Position numbers and translations under genes: made by a program | The notes under the pieces: generated by a model | The model's database searches: none | Seen by the model: only the letters and a program-made list of their open reading frames with translations | What the model was told of the DNA's origin: nothing | NCBI GenBank assembly: GCA_019119085.1 | Contig: DWXT01000113.1 | Span: 1-46,646 of the forward strand | DNA from: Flavonifractor avistercoris | GTDB lineage: Bacteria > Bacillota > Clostridia > Oscillospirales > Oscillospiraceae | Direction of reading: 5' to 3' | Length of the DNA: 46,646 nucleotides | Shown: piece after piece, positions 1-8,000 of the stretch | Layout of the letters: each line of letters begins with the position of its first letter | Numbering within the stretch: the first letter of the stretch is position 1

Positions 1-6
1 CAACGC

Positions 7-33
7 GAAAGGGAACCCTGACGGTTCCCTTTC
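7..33 (+). other. Stem-loop with CCTGAC loop
   Basis: An 11-bp perfect stem (7-17 with 23-33) closes a short loop reading CTGAC. It resembles the hairpin at 23537-23568 downstream of pnp: both are preceded by CAAC and both carry CCTGAC at the loop although the stems differ. It is probably the 3' part of a structured RNA or of a transcript entering from the left. The upstream part lies outside the window. Confidence 0.45.
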
Positions 34-83
34 ACACTATCCCTCCCTCCGAACCCTTCGGCAGGAGGGTTTATCGACAGCCG

Positions 84-118
84 AGCGCCGCCCCGGCATT
101 GCCGGGGCGGCGCTTTTC
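84..118 (+). terminator. Rho-independent terminator
   Basis: A 13-bp perfect GC-rich stem (84-96 with 102-114) is followed by TTTTC on the plus strand, so it should end a rightward transcript from outside the window. On the minus strand it sits just after the mocA-like stop codon but has no T tract there, so it would be a weak terminator in that direction. Confidence 0.7.
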
Positions 119-120
119 TG

Positions 121-681
121 CTATCGGGACAGATCCGCCGGGGTGTCCACGTCCATCAGCTCTCTGGGGGAGGACGCCTCCACCAGCCGCAGCCGCTCCG
201 GGTGGCGGCGGAGCACCGCGCTGCCGCCGGTGTCGCCGGTAAGGGCGGCCAGCTCCCCAAAAAAACAGGCGGGGAAGAGCACCGGGCTGCCCCGGGTTCC
301 CCGCCAGGACAGGGCGCAGATGGCGTCCCCCGCGTCCGAAAAGGCGTCCAGCAGCCGCCGGACGCTCTCCGTGGTCAGCCAGGGCTGGTCGCAGACGGCG
401 AACAGGGCCCCGTCCATCCCGTCCATGGCGGCCACGCCCAGGCGGATGGAGGCGGCGATGCCCTCCCCCGCCCCCGGGTTGTCCAGGGGGCGGAAGCCGT
501 ACTCCGCCCCGGCGGAGAGCACCTCCGGATAGGGGGAGCACACCACCAGCCGGCCGAAGCCGGCGGGGGCCAGGGCGGCCATGGCACGGCGGTGGAGGGG
601 CACCCCCTCCACCGCCGAGAGCAGCTTGTTGGAGCCGAACCGCCGCCCCGCGCCGGAGGCCATCAGCACGCAGCCCACCAT
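121..681 (-). CDS. mocA: MocA/MobA-like molybdenum cofactor nucleotidyltransferase
   Basis: This 186-residue protein has the nucleotidyltransferase signature of the MobA/MocA family: LMASGAGRRFGSNK at residues 6-19 for the NTP, CDQPWLT in the middle, RGSPVLFP, GDTGG and a C-terminal VDTPAD. Family members join CTP or GTP to molybdopterin; the MocA branch makes the cytosine dinucleotide form used by xanthine dehydrogenase-type enzymes. That fits xdhABC 5 kb away. The start ATG overlaps the TGA of the upstream membrane-protein gene (ATGA), which points to translational coupling. Whether the base is C or G cannot be settled by eye. Length is normal for the family. Confidence 0.85.
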   Translation of the reverse strand: MVGCVLMASGAGRRFGSNKLLSAVEGVPLHRRAMAALAPAGFGRLVVCSPYPEVLSAGAEYGFRPLDNPGAGEGIAASIRLGVAAMDGMDGALFAVCDQPWLTTESVRRLLDAFSDAGDAICALSWRGTRGSPVLFPACFFGELAALTGDTGGSAVLRRHPERLRLVEASSPRELMDVDTPADLSR

Positions 682-1040
682 CAGCCGAAGCCGTTGGCCA
701 GATACATGATGAGGAAGGGCACGGCCACCTTGATGAGGCCCACCACCAGCGTCATGACAGTGAGGAGCACCAGGGCCTTGCCCCGGCTCTCAAAGGCGTC
801 CTCCCACCGGCGGAGCATGTTGGTGAAGTTCCGGGTGCGGTTCTGGGCGCCGATGAGGTCGGCGATGCTCTTAATCGCGTTGAAGGCGGTGTAGCCCATC
901 CAGACGGGCAGAGCGATCATGGAGACGTTGTGGCTGAACCCCCCGCGGAACAGAAAGAACAGCGCCAGCAGGAAGCTGGCCATGGTAAACAGTAGGTAGG
1001 CCCAGACGCCGACCTTGGCGGCGCGGTCATGTGTAGGCAT
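681..1040 (-). CDS. Small integral membrane protein of unknown function
   Basis: The protein has 119 residues. The ATG at 1038-1040 is chosen because GAAAGGA lies about 12 bases upstream; a longer frame back to 1109 would run into the end of the thrC-like gene and has no ribosome site. Hydrophobic segments are visible at roughly residues 12-33, 40-57 and 87-116, separated by a charged stretch with an NRTRNF sequence. I recognise no family. It sits between the threonine synthase-like gene, whose stop is 43 bases upstream, and the coupled mocA-like gene, so all three are probably one leftward operon. A role in transport for the xanthine dehydrogenase locus is only a guess from position. Confidence 0.75.
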   Translation of the reverse strand: MPTHDRAAKVGVWAYLLFTMASFLLALFFLFRGGFSHNVSMIALPVWMGYTAFNAIKSIADLIGAQNRTRNFTNMLRRWEDAFESRGKALVLLTVMTLVVGLIKVAVPFLIMYLANGFG

Positions 1041-1083
1041 AGCGGTTTGTTTCCTTTCTCGGTGAAATGTTGATTGCTTCTGG

Positions 1084-2322
1084 TCAGGGCGCGATGCCCG
1101 CCTCCGCAAAGGCGGAGAGCAGCGCGTCCATGTCCGGCGGCACCACCAGGGGCTCCCCGGCGGCCCTGATGCCGCTCTCCACGTCCTTGAGGCCGTTGCC
1201 GGTGACGATGCTCACCACTGTGGACTCAGGGGAGATCAGCCCCAGCTCCAGGGCCTTCTTCACACCGGCGGTGCCGGTGACCCCGGCGGGCTCCCCGAAC
1301 ACCCCCTGGGTGCGGCCCAGCAGGCGCATGGCGTCCAGGATCTCCCCGTCGGACACGTTGACGGCCACGCCGTCCGACTCCCGGATGGCGTTGAGGGCCT
1401 TGTCCGGGTTGCGGGGCACCCCCACGGCGATGGAGTCGGCCAGGGTGTTCTCCTCCATGGGCCGCCACGGCTCCCCGGTCTGGATGGCCCGGTTGATGGG
1501 GCAGCAGCCCTCCGCCTGCACGGAGATGAGCCGGGGCAGGCGGTCGATGAACCCGGCGGCATAGAGATCCTTCAGTCCCTTCCACGCCCCGGCGATGGTG
1601 CACCCGTCCCCTACGGAGAGGGCGATGCAGTCGGGCACCTGCCAGCCCAGCTGCTCCATGATCTCCAGGGTGACGGTCTTTTTGCCCTCGGACAGGTAGG
1701 GGTTGATGGCCGCGTTGCGGTTGTACCAGCCCCAGCGGTCGATGGCGGCCTTACTCAGCTCAAAGGTGTCCTCATAGGAGCCGTCCACGCTCACCACCGT
1801 GGCGCCGAAGATGCGCAGCTGGGCCACCTTGCCCTTGGGGGCCCGCCTGGGCACGAAGATGTAGGTGGACAGACCGGCGGCCGCCGCGTTCCCCGCCAGG
1901 GAGGAGGCGGCGTTGCCCGTGGAGGAGCAGGCGATGGTGTCCGCCCCCGCCTCCCTGGCCTTGACCACCGCCAGGGCGGAGGCCCGGTCTTTCAGCGAGG
2001 AGGTGGGGTTCTGCCCGTCGTCCTTGAGGTACAGGGTTTTCAGCCCCAGCACCCGGGCCAGGCTGTCCGCCCTGTACAGCGGCGACCAGCCCACCCGCAA
2101 AGGCGGCGGGGCGGAGCCCTCCTCCACCGGCAGGAAGGGGCGGTACCGCCACATGGTGTTGTCCCGGCAGGCGGCCAGGTCTTTGGGCGAGAAGTCCCGC
2201 CGGATGGCGGCGTAGTCGTACACGATGTCCAGGATGCCGCCGCAGGCGCAGGTGGTCAGGCCGGGGACGGCTTCATATTCCTTCCCGCACCTGACACATT
2301 TTGCACCGAGGACATACTTCAT
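1084..2322 (-). CDS. thrC: Threonine synthase-like PLP enzyme
   Basis: This is a 412-residue fold-type II PLP enzyme. The N-terminus has four cysteines (C9, C12, C25, C27) as in a zinc ribbon, found in some threonine synthase-family members. The PLP lysine is K111 in SSLKDRAS, the phosphate-side loop is SSTGNAASSLAG, and a glycine-rich loop SVGDGCTIAG follows around residue 237. Threonine synthase converts O-phosphohomoserine to threonine. No hom or thrB gene is nearby, and the gene stands with mocA and xdhABC, so it may instead act on an amino acid formed during purine breakdown, as diaminopropionate ammonia-lyase (YgeX) does elsewhere. AAAGGAGG precedes the ATG by 9 bases. The family call is strong; the substrate is uncertain. 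Confidence 0.8.
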   Translation of the reverse strand: MKYVLGAKCVRCGKEYEAVPGLTTCACGGILDIVYDYAAIRRDFSPKDLAACRDNTMWRYRPFLPVEEGSAPPPLRVGWSPLYRADSLARVLGLKTLYLKDDGQNPTSSLKDRASALAVVKAREAGADTIACSSTGNAASSLAGNAAAAGLSTYIFVPRRAPKGKVAQLRIFGATVVSVDGSYEDTFELSKAAIDRWGWYNRNAAINPYLSEGKKTVTLEIMEQLGWQVPDCIALSVGDGCTIAGAWKGLKDLYAAGFIDRLPRLISVQAEGCCPINRAIQTGEPWRPMEENTLADSIAVGVPRNPDKALNAIRESDGVAVNVSDGEILDAMRLLGRTQGVFGEPAGVTGTAGVKKALELGLISPESTVVSIVTGNGLKDVESGIRAAGEPLVVPPDMDALLSAFAEAGIAP

Positions 2323-2385
2323 GTGGAAAACCTCCTTTCAAGGGGTGAAAAGCGGAGCGCCCCCGGGGGGGGCATCCCGGCAGGC

Positions 2386-2415
2386 GGGCGGCGCGGCAGG
2401 GATGCCGCGCCCTAC
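2386..2415 (-). repeat. REP-like palindrome (GCGCGGCA type)
   Basis: An 8-bp inner stem (2391-2398 with 2403-2410) is followed by CCTAC, that is GTAGG on the minus strand. Near copies lie at 3190-3221 and 9788-9816. Confidence 0.7.
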
Positions 2416-2419
2416 AGGC

Positions 2420-2443
2420 GGCCGCCATGTATGGCGGCCCTAC
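2420..2443 (-). repeat. REP-like palindrome (GGCCGCCAT type)
   Basis: A 9-bp perfect stem (2420-2428 with 2431-2439) is followed by CTAC. A near-identical stem lies at 31419-31438, where the tail has decayed to CTGC. Confidence 0.75.
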
Positions 2444-2449
2444 GGAGGC

Positions 2450-2472
2450 GGGCGGATGATATCCGCCCCTAC
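2450..2472 (-). repeat. REP-like palindrome (GGGCGGAT type)
   Basis: An 8-bp perfect stem (2450-2457 with 2461-2468) is followed by CTAC. The same stem occurs at 31465-31487 and 31653-31675. Confidence 0.8.
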
Positions 2473-2481
2473 AGCGTCGGC

Positions 2482-2605
2482 CCAAGCTGCGGATCGTTCG
2501 CTTCCGCGTAAACGCGAAAGCTCATTCCCTCCGCTGGGCCTCCTTCTCCCCACGCGACCCGCGGCACAGCCGCTGGGCTCGCGCGGGGGCCCCATTCCCA
2601 TAAGC
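2482..2605. repeat. Structured repeat block, copy A
   Basis: This block aligns by eye with 3048-3165. Shared anchors are AAGCTGCGGATC / AAGTTACGGATC, CTCATTCCCTCC / CTCGTTCCCTCC, CCTTCTCCCCACG and GGGGGCCCCAT. Between anchors the hairpins differ in sequence but remain paired. Confidence 0.65.
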
Positions 2606-2945
2606 GCCGAAGTATTTCAGGGGCATGGCACCAGCGGCGGCCCGGCGGGCCAAGCCGGTACAGCGCAGCGGCTATCAAGGCTTACAGGGTAATCCCGATG
2701 CGTGCCGCCCAGGGCGCGGCAGCGCCTTTTACATACGTGCCAATCGGGCGGGCGGCAATGCGCGCCCGGTCTTTGCCCTGTCCGTACAGCCCACTGCCGC
2801 CATGGGCCCCGGGTTCAGGGCCGCAGCCCTGGTGGTTTTCCCACCGCTTTTGACATCAAAAGCGGTGCCCTGGCCGAGTCGGAGGCGCCGGGGGCGCTTC
2901 CGATAAAAATCCAGCGAAGCCACCTCCCAAAAAGCGGCCCGTCCC
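2600..2945 (-). repeat. Composite dispersed repeat, copy 1 (inverted)
   Basis: Read on the minus strand this stretch matches 9390-9700 and, less fully, 20180-20520. Shared parts are a hairpin with CACCGCTTT arms (2842-2867, 12-bp perfect stem), a CATGGCGGC segment, a GGCACGCATCGGGATTACCC segment and a GCCCGCCGGGCCGCC segment. The end near 2878-2940 (GTCGGAGGCGCCGGGGGCGC, then an AATCCAGC segment) also matches 20456-20515. Confidence 0.75.
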
Positions 2946-3019
2946 CCGGGGGCATCCCGGCAGGCGGATGGCGCGCCGAGGTCGTCGCGCCCCACGGGTT
3001 GGTGGATACGCGGGCAAGC

Positions 3020-3042
3020 GGGCGACCACAGGTCGCCCCTAC
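3020..3042 (-). repeat. REP-like palindrome (GGGCGACC type)
   Basis: An 8-bp perfect stem (3020-3027 with 3031-3038) is followed by CTAC. It is the most frequent type in the window; see 9708, 20123, 20405 and 31539. Confidence 0.8.
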
Positions 3043-3047
3043 ATCGT

Positions 3048-3165
3048 CGGCACAAGTTACGGATCACTCACTTCGCCGCAAGCGGCAAAGCTCGTTCCCT
3101 CCACTGTGCCTCCTCTCCCCACGACGACCACTCCGTTGGGTCGCCGCGGGGGCCCCATGGAACAG
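3048..3165. repeat. Structured repeat block, copy B
   Basis: This is the partner of the block at 2482-2605, in the same orientation. Its first hairpin uses GCCGC/GCGGC where copy A uses CGCGT/ACGCG. Confidence 0.65.
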
Positions 3166-3189
3166 GCATAGCAGTTGTCATGTCCCCGC

Positions 3190-3221
3190 GGGCGGCGCGT
3201 CAGGGATGCCGCGCGCCCTAC
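3190..3221 (-). repeat. REP-like palindrome supplying a stop codon
   Basis: This GCGCGTCA / TGCCGCGC type palindrome ends in CCCTAC. On the minus strand its GTAG provides the TAG stop (3218-3220) of the PLP-enzyme gene. Confidence 0.7.
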
Positions 3222-4684
3222 AGGGTCTTGAGCACCCCGGCCTCCTCGTTGAAGGCGTTGATCAGCGCATCCAGCTGGTCGGCCTGACGGTGCACGTCGT
3301 CCCACACCGTGCCGTACCACAGGTCGTTGAGCTCCTGGGCGGTGCGGCCCTGCTGCTCCACCCAGGTGTAGTATTTCAGGTTGTGCACCCGCTTGCGATC
3401 CTGGTAGTTCAGCTCCGCCATGGAGTCGGTGCGCAGGCCCAGCAGGTGGAGGGCGTGATCCACCGCGGCGGCGGTGCCGTCGTAGGGGCCGTACTGCTCG
3501 GCCAGCTCCTGGATGCGGGAGCCGTACATGGCCGCCGAGTCGGTGAGGACGGTGGCCACCACGTCGTGCTCGGTGAGCTCGTAGTACTTGGCCAGCTTGA
3601 CGCAGCACAGCACGTTGGCGATGCCGGAGATGCCCAGCAGGGACAGGTTGGCGATGGTGTCCTCATCCACCCCCGCAGCGCGCAGGTAGTCGTGGCCCGC
3701 CGGGTCGTTGAACAGCCGCAGCAGCCGCTGGGAGTCCTCGTCGTCGATGTCGATGACCATATCGGTGTTCTTCACATTGTGGATCCAGGGGATGTGCTTG
3801 TCGCCGATGCCCTCGATGCGGTGGTCGCCGAAGCCGTTGTTCAGGATGGTGGGGCACTGGAGGGCCTCCCCCACCGCCAGCTTCAGGCCGGGGTAGACCT
3901 CCTTCAGGTAGTCGCCGCAGCCGATGGTGCCGGCGCTGCCCGAGGTGAAGCAGGCCCCCGAGAGCTTGTCGCCGGGGCGCCTGACGGCCTCAAAGACCTC
4001 GGCGATGGCCCGGCCGGTGACCTGATAGTGCCACAGGTGGTTGCCCATCTCCTCAAACTGGTTGAAGATCATGCAGTCGGGCTCCTGCCGCAGCTCGTGG
4101 GTCTTGTCGAAGATCTCCTTCACGTTGGACTCGCAGCCCGGGGTGGCGATCACCTCCCCGGCGATCTGGGACAGCCACTCAAACCGCTCCCGGCTCATGC
4201 CCGCGGGCAGGATGGCCACCGACTTGACCCCCAGCAGCTTGGAGTTGAAGGCCCCGCCCCGGCAGTAGTTGCCCGTGGAGGGCCACACCGCCCGGTGGTA
4301 GCCCGCGTCAAACTGCCCGGTGACCAGCCGGGGGGCCAGGCAGCCGAAGGAGGCCCCCACCTTGTGGCAGCCGGTGGGGAACCACTTGCCCACCAGGGCC
4401 ACGATGCGGGCCTTCACGCCGGTGAGGGCGGGGGGCAGCTCGATGTAGTTGGGCACGTCCCGGTACAGGCCGCCGGCCTCCGCCGGCTCGTTTTTCCAGG
4501 TGATGCGGAACAGGTTCAGAGGATTCACGTCCCACAGGCCCACGCCCCGGAGCCGCTCCTTCACCGCCGCCGGCACGGTCTCAGGATTGCGCATGTTCTC
4601 GAATGTGGGAATGATCACGCCGTTTTCCCGGGCCTTCTGAATATTGCGCGCCAGCACGTCCCGGTGAACCGTCAGATCGATCAT
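3218..4684 (-). CDS. Fold-type II PLP-dependent enzyme, function unknown
   Basis: The protein has 488 residues. The likely PLP lysine is K108 in GCHKVGASFG, the cofactor-phosphate and substrate loop is PSTGNYCRGGAF at about 135-146, and a glycine-rich loop SGSAGTIGCGDYLK lies near 250. This is the tryptophan synthase beta / cysteine synthase superfamily, but it is longer than cysteine synthase (about 310) and matches no subfamily I can name. AAAGGAGG precedes the ATG. The stop TAG is formed by the GTAG end of a REP-like palindrome. It faces xdhABC across 1 kb and lies upstream of the thrC-like gene, so an amino acid reaction in purine or diaminopropionate catabolism is possible but inferred only from context. 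Confidence 0.85.
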   Translation of the reverse strand: MIDLTVHRDVLARNIQKARENGVIIPTFENMRNPETVPAAVKERLRGVGLWDVNPLNLFRITWKNEPAEAGGLYRDVPNYIELPPALTGVKARIVALVGKWFPTGCHKVGASFGCLAPRLVTGQFDAGYHRAVWPSTGNYCRGGAFNSKLLGVKSVAILPAGMSRERFEWLSQIAGEVIATPGCESNVKEIFDKTHELRQEPDCMIFNQFEEMGNHLWHYQVTGRAIAEVFEAVRRPGDKLSGACFTSGSAGTIGCGDYLKEVYPGLKLAVGEALQCPTILNNGFGDHRIEGIGDKHIPWIHNVKNTDMVIDIDDEDSQRLLRLFNDPAGHDYLRAAGVDEDTIANLSLLGISGIANVLCCVKLAKYYELTEHDVVATVLTDSAAMYGSRIQELAEQYGPYDGTAAAVDHALHLLGLRTDSMAELNYQDRKRVHNLKYYTWVEQQGRTAQELNDLWYGTVWDDVHRQADQLDALINAFNEEAGVLKTL

Positions 4685-4712
4685 GCAACCGCCTCCTTTT
4701 CATGCTATCTCC

Positions 4713-4740
4713 ATGATAACACAAGGCGGGGAGAAATCAA
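4713..4740 (-). promoter_or_regulatory. Candidate promoter of the PLP-enzyme gene
   Basis: On the minus strand TTGATT (4735-4740) and TATCAT (4713-4718) are 16 bases apart, with the start codon 29 bases downstream of the -10 element. It is a fair sigma-A-type match. Confidence 0.5.
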
Positions 4741-4760
4741 GCCGCAATTGCCGCCGGAGA

Positions 4761-4792
4761 CAAAAAGATGGGGCGCCGCTCTGCGGCGCCCC
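4761..4792 (-). terminator. Terminator of the lipoprotein gene
   Basis: A 10-bp perfect stem (4770-4779 with 4783-4792, loop TCT) is followed on the minus strand by ATCTTTTTG. It sits just after the stop of the lipoprotein gene. Confidence 0.85.
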
Positions 4793-4804
4793 GGTGGTCG
4801 GCGG

Positions 4805-5305
4805 TTACGCGTCGTTGGAGGAGAAGGACTGGGAGTACAGCATGTTGCCCGCACCGTCCATGAAGGTGACCACCACGACGACCTCCTCGTTGGAGACCAT
4901 GGACTTCAGCTCGGCGGCGGTGCTCCGGTAGGCGTCGGCGCCGGCCTCGGTGGAGGACTGGAGGGCCTCGGCATAGACGGCGCGCTCCTCCTCGGAGGTC
5001 TCCAGGCTGTCGATGGTGAAGTCATACCGCAGCTCGTTGCCCTCGGCGTACATGGCTGCGGAGGTGCCCTCCTCGCCGTACTGCGCCGCGGCGGCGTCCA
5101 CCAGCTCCTGCATGGCGTCGGAGTTGAAGTAGTCCTCCAGGGTGGGCAGACCGCTGCTGTCCTGGGCGGGGGCGGACTCCTGCACGGGGGCTTCGGAGGC
5201 GGGCGCGCCGGAGGGGGACTCCTGCGGGGCGTCGCCGCCGCCGCAGGCGGCCAGGATCAGGAGCAGGCAGGATGCGGCAGCAAGAGACAGGATGCGCTTT
5301 TTCAT
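4805..5305 (-). CDS. Lipoprotein, DUF4854-like
   Basis: This is a 166-residue exported lipoprotein: MKKR, a hydrophobic stretch and the lipobox LILAAC, with lipidation expected at C21. A linker rich in P, S, E and A (about 26-52) follows. The folded part begins LPTLEDYFNSDAMQELVD and ends with VVVVVTFMDGAGNMLYSQSF. The layout resembles the DUF4854 family of clostridial lipoproteins, assigned from memory of the pattern only. Function is unknown. Its ATG overlaps the stop of a short hydrophobic reading frame upstream (ATGA), and a strong terminator follows, so the transcript is short. It lies between the PLP gene and xdhA but need not belong to that pathway. Confidence 0.8.
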   Translation of the reverse strand: MKKRILSLAAASCLLLILAACGGGDAPQESPSGAPASEAPVQESAPAQDSSGLPTLEDYFNSDAMQELVDAAAAQYGEEGTSAAMYAEGNELRYDFTIDSLETSEEERAVYAEALQSSTEAGADAYRSTAAELKSMVSNEEVVVVVTFMDGAGNMLYSQSFSSNDA

Positions 5306-5469
5306 AGCTGTGTACCTCGTTTTTTCTTAAATTGCAGGCCCCGGCGGGCGGCCGCGCCGCAGACCAGACCGGCCAGGCCGTTCAGGGAGGATATTCCGAT
5401 GTACAGGGCGCCGGACACCCCGGTGACCAGCAGGACGGCAAAGACGGTGATCGGCTGCAGCGCCCTCAC
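5302..5469 (-). CDS. Possible 55-residue membrane protein
   Basis: This is a GTG-started frame with a hydrophobic core (ITVFAVLLVTGVSGALYIGI), a second apolar run containing a cysteine, and a basic tail (FKKKRG). Its TGA overlaps the ATG of the lipoprotein gene. No good ribosome site precedes the GTG, and an in-frame TGA lies just upstream, so no earlier start is available. The hydrophobic, positive-inside pattern and the overlap favour a real coupled gene; the weak initiation region argues against it. No family recognised. Confidence 0.35.
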   Translation of the reverse strand: MRALQPITVFAVLLVTGVSGALYIGISSLNGLAGLVCGAAARRGLQFKKKRGTQL

Positions 5470-5696
5470 TTCCGGCGGAGACCCGCCCCATCAGGGATAA
5501 AAGCAGTGTAACACAGGAGCCCGGGTCTTTCAATCGCTTTTCACGAAAAAAGAGCATGATAAGATTCCGCCTGCGCTCTGAACAGTATATGGCCCGGGCC
5601 GGGGAGCCATGCCGGCCGGCCGGGAAGTTCTCCTTCCCTTTTGCCCGCCGTTGCGGTATACTGGTGGTGCCAAACAGAAAGGAGGCGCGCTTTTTT

Positions 5697-7997
5697 ATGG
5701 AAGTCGGAAGAAGCATCCCCCGCGTGGACGCGGCCGACAAGGTCACCGGCCGCGCCAAGTATACCGACGACCTCTGCCCCCATACCGTGCTGGAGGCGGC
5801 GGTGCTCCACAGCACCATCGCCAACGGCTGGGTGAAATCCATGGATATCTCCGAGGCCCAGGCCCTGCCCGGGGTGGTGAAGGTGCTCACCTGCTTTGAC
5901 GTGCCGGACATCCAGTACCCCACCCCCGGCCACCCCTGGAGCGTGGAGGCGGCCCACCAGGACGTGTCCGACCGGAAGCTGCTCAACCGCCGGGTGCGCA
6001 TCTACGGGGACGACATCGCCGCCGTGGTGGCGGAGGATCTGGTCACCGCCCACCGGGCGCTGAAGCTGATCAGGGTGGAGTACGAGGAGTACCCCGTGGC
6101 CCTGGAGCCGGAGGGGGCCATGGCCGAGGGGTTCCCCCCCATCCACGAGGAGCACCCGGACAACGTGCTGGCCCGGATGGATCTCCGCACACCCATCCGG
6201 GGCGGGGAGTTTGAGACCGTGGAGGACGTGCTGTCCAGCCCCAGGTTCCGCCAGTTCCAGGGGCACTATGAGACCCAGCAGGTGCAGCACTGCCACATCG
6301 AGAACCCGGTCTCCTTCGCCTATATGGAGTCAGGGCGCATCACGGTGGTCACCTCCACCCAGATCCCCCACATTGTCCGCCGGGTGATCGGCCAGGCCCT
6401 GGGCATCGGCTGGGGCTCCATCCGGGTGATCAAGCCCTACATCGGCGGCGGCTTCGGCAACAAGCAGGAGGTGCTCTACGAGCCCCTCAACGCCTGGCTC
6501 ACCACTCAGGTGGGCGGCCGGTGCGTGCGCCTGGATGTGAGCCGGGAGGAGACCTTCCAGAACACCCGCTCCCGCCACCCCATCTCCTTCGACGTGGCCG
6601 CGGCGGTGGACGAGGACGGCACCCTCATGGCCCGGTATTGCAGGGCCGTGTCCAACCAGGGGGGCTACGCCTCCCACGGCAACGCCATCGTGGCCAACGC
6701 CGTCACCGGCTACCGCCAGCTGTACTTAGACCAGATCGGCCACCACGCCCAGGCCCTCACCGTCTACACCAACCGGCCCGCCCCCGGTGCCATGCGGGGG
6801 TACGGCATCCCCCAGTGCAACTTCGCCTCCGAGTGCTTCATGGAGGACATTGCCCGGGAAATGGGGCTGGATCCCCTGGAGTTCCGCAAGAAAAACGCCA
6901 TGCCCCTGGGCTATGTAGACCCCTTCAACGGCATCACCTGCCACTCCACCGCCCTGCGGGAGTGCATCGACAAGGGCGCGGCGTACATCGGCTGGGACGA
7001 GCTGCGGGAGAAGTACAAGAACCAGACCGGCCCGGTGCGCCGCGGCGTGGGCATGGCCTGCTTCTCCTACAAGACCGGCGTGTACCCCATCTCCCTGGAG
7101 ACCTCCTCCGCCCGCATGGTGCTCAACCAGGACGGCACGGTGCAGCTCCACCTGGGGGCCACGGAGATCGGCCAGGGGGGCGACACCGTGTTCTCCCAGA
7201 TGGCCGCCCAGGCCATCGGCATCCCCACCGAGGACGTGCACATCATCTCCTTCCAGGACACCGACATTGCCCCCTTTGACACCGGGGCCTACGCCTCCCG
7301 GCAGACCTACGTCACCGGCAAGGCCATCAAGAAGGTGGGGGAGGAATTCCGGGCCAAGCTCCTCTCCTACGCCGCCGAGCTCTTCCCCGACGCCGACGGC
7401 CTGACCATCCTCGACCGGCACATCGCCGACGGCAGCGGGGAGAGGCTCATCTCCCTGGCCGACCTGGCCCTCAACGCCTTCTACTCCCTGGAGCACTCGG
7501 TGCACATCACCGCCGAGGACACCAACCACTGCAAGGACAACACCTTCTCCTTCGGCTGCTGCTTCGCCGAGGTGGAGGTGGACATACCCGTGGGCAAGGT
7601 CAAGGTGCTGCGCATCGTCAACGTCCACGACTCCGGCAGGCTGATCAACCCCCAGCTGGCCGAGGCCCAGGTTCACGGCGGCATGAGCATGGGGCTGGGC
7701 TACGCCCTCAGCGAGGAGATGAAGTTCGACCCCAAGACCGGCCGGCTGCTCAACGGCAACCTGCTGGACTACAAGCTGCCCACCGCCATGGATCACCCGG
7801 AGCTGAAGGCCCTGTTCGTGGAGACCGACGATCCCTCCGGCCCCTTCGGCAACAAGGCATTGGGCGAGCCCCCCGCCATCCCCGTGGCCCCCGCCGTGCG
7901 CAATGCGGTGCTGTACGCCACCGGCGTGGCGGTGAACTCCCTGCCCATGAGCCCCCAGCACATGGTGGAGGAATTCCAGAGAGGAGGGCTGATCTGA
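5697..7997 (+). CDS. xdhA: Xanthine dehydrogenase-type molybdenum subunit
   Basis: The protein has 766 residues. ATG at 5697 is chosen for the AAAGGAGG at 5678-5685; an open frame back to 5556 is unsupported. The N-terminal hammerhead domain begins RVDAADKVTGRAKYTDD. The molybdopterin-binding motif GGGFGNK is at 250-256, GAMRGYG at 364-370 carries the conserved arginine, and the catalytic glutamate is E724 in LGEPPAIPVAPAVRNA. With the two following genes it forms a three-subunit hydroxylase that would oxidise hypoxanthine or xanthine, or a related N-heterocycle, in the cytoplasm. A related aldehyde oxidase or nicotinate or purine hydroxylase cannot be excluded. The size is close to E. coli XdhA. 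A possible -10 (TATACT, 5657-5662) precedes it without a clear -35. Confidence 0.93.
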   Translation: MEVGRSIPRVDAADKVTGRAKYTDDLCPHTVLEAAVLHSTIANGWVKSMDISEAQALPGVVKVLTCFDVPDIQYPTPGHPWSVEAAHQDVSDRKLLNRRVRIYGDDIAAVVAEDLVTAHRALKLIRVEYEEYPVALEPEGAMAEGFPPIHEEHPDNVLARMDLRTPIRGGEFETVEDVLSSPRFRQFQGHYETQQVQHCHIENPVSFAYMESGRITVVTSTQIPHIVRRVIGQALGIGWGSIRVIKPYIGGGFGNKQEVLYEPLNAWLTTQVGGRCVRLDVSREETFQNTRSRHPISFDVAAAVDEDGTLMARYCRAVSNQGGYASHGNAIVANAVTGYRQLYLDQIGHHAQALTVYTNRPAPGAMRGYGIPQCNFASECFMEDIAREMGLDPLEFRKKNAMPLGYVDPFNGITCHSTALRECIDKGAAYIGWDELREKYKNQTGPVRRGVGMACFSYKTGVYPISLETSSARMVLNQDGTVQLHLGATEIGQGGDTVFSQMAAQAIGIPTEDVHIISFQDTDIAPFDTGAYASRQTYVTGKAIKKVGEEFRAKLLSYAAELFPDADGLTILDRHIADGSGERLISLADLALNAFYSLEHSVHITAEDTNHCKDNTFSFGCCFAEVEVDIPVGKVKVLRIVNVHDSGRLINPQLAEAQVHGGMSMGLGYALSEEMKFDPKTGRLLNGNLLDYKLPTAMDHPELKALFVETDDPSGPFGNKALGEPPAIPVAPAVRNAVLYATGVAVNSLPMSPQHMVEEFQRGGLI

Positions 7998-8000
7998 GCC

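Larger units (their letters stand above)
2323..3217. other. Gene-free, repeat-filled interval
   Basis: About 900 bases hold no credible gene: open frames lack ribosome sites and conserved motifs. The interval is a mosaic. Four or five REP-like palindromes cluster at 2386-2472, 3020-3042 and 3190-3221. Two related structured blocks lie at 2482-2605 and 3048-3165. Between them is an inverted copy of a composite repeat (about 2600-2945) that recurs at 9.4-9.7 and 20.2-20.5 kb. No promoter for the thrC-like gene was found here beyond its ribosome site. Confidence 0.8.

Noticed and set aside
2386..2472. Closely spaced palindromes suggesting a CRISPR array
   Set aside because: The repeats are not identical to each other, spacers are absent or a few bases long, and no cas gene is present. 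The GTAG head fits REP elements instead.
2702..5500. A 932-codon plus-strand open frame across the repeat gap, the PLP gene and the lipoprotein
   Set aside because: It runs antisense to two genes with clear motifs and passes through repeats. The translation is low-complexity, so it is a compositional artefact.
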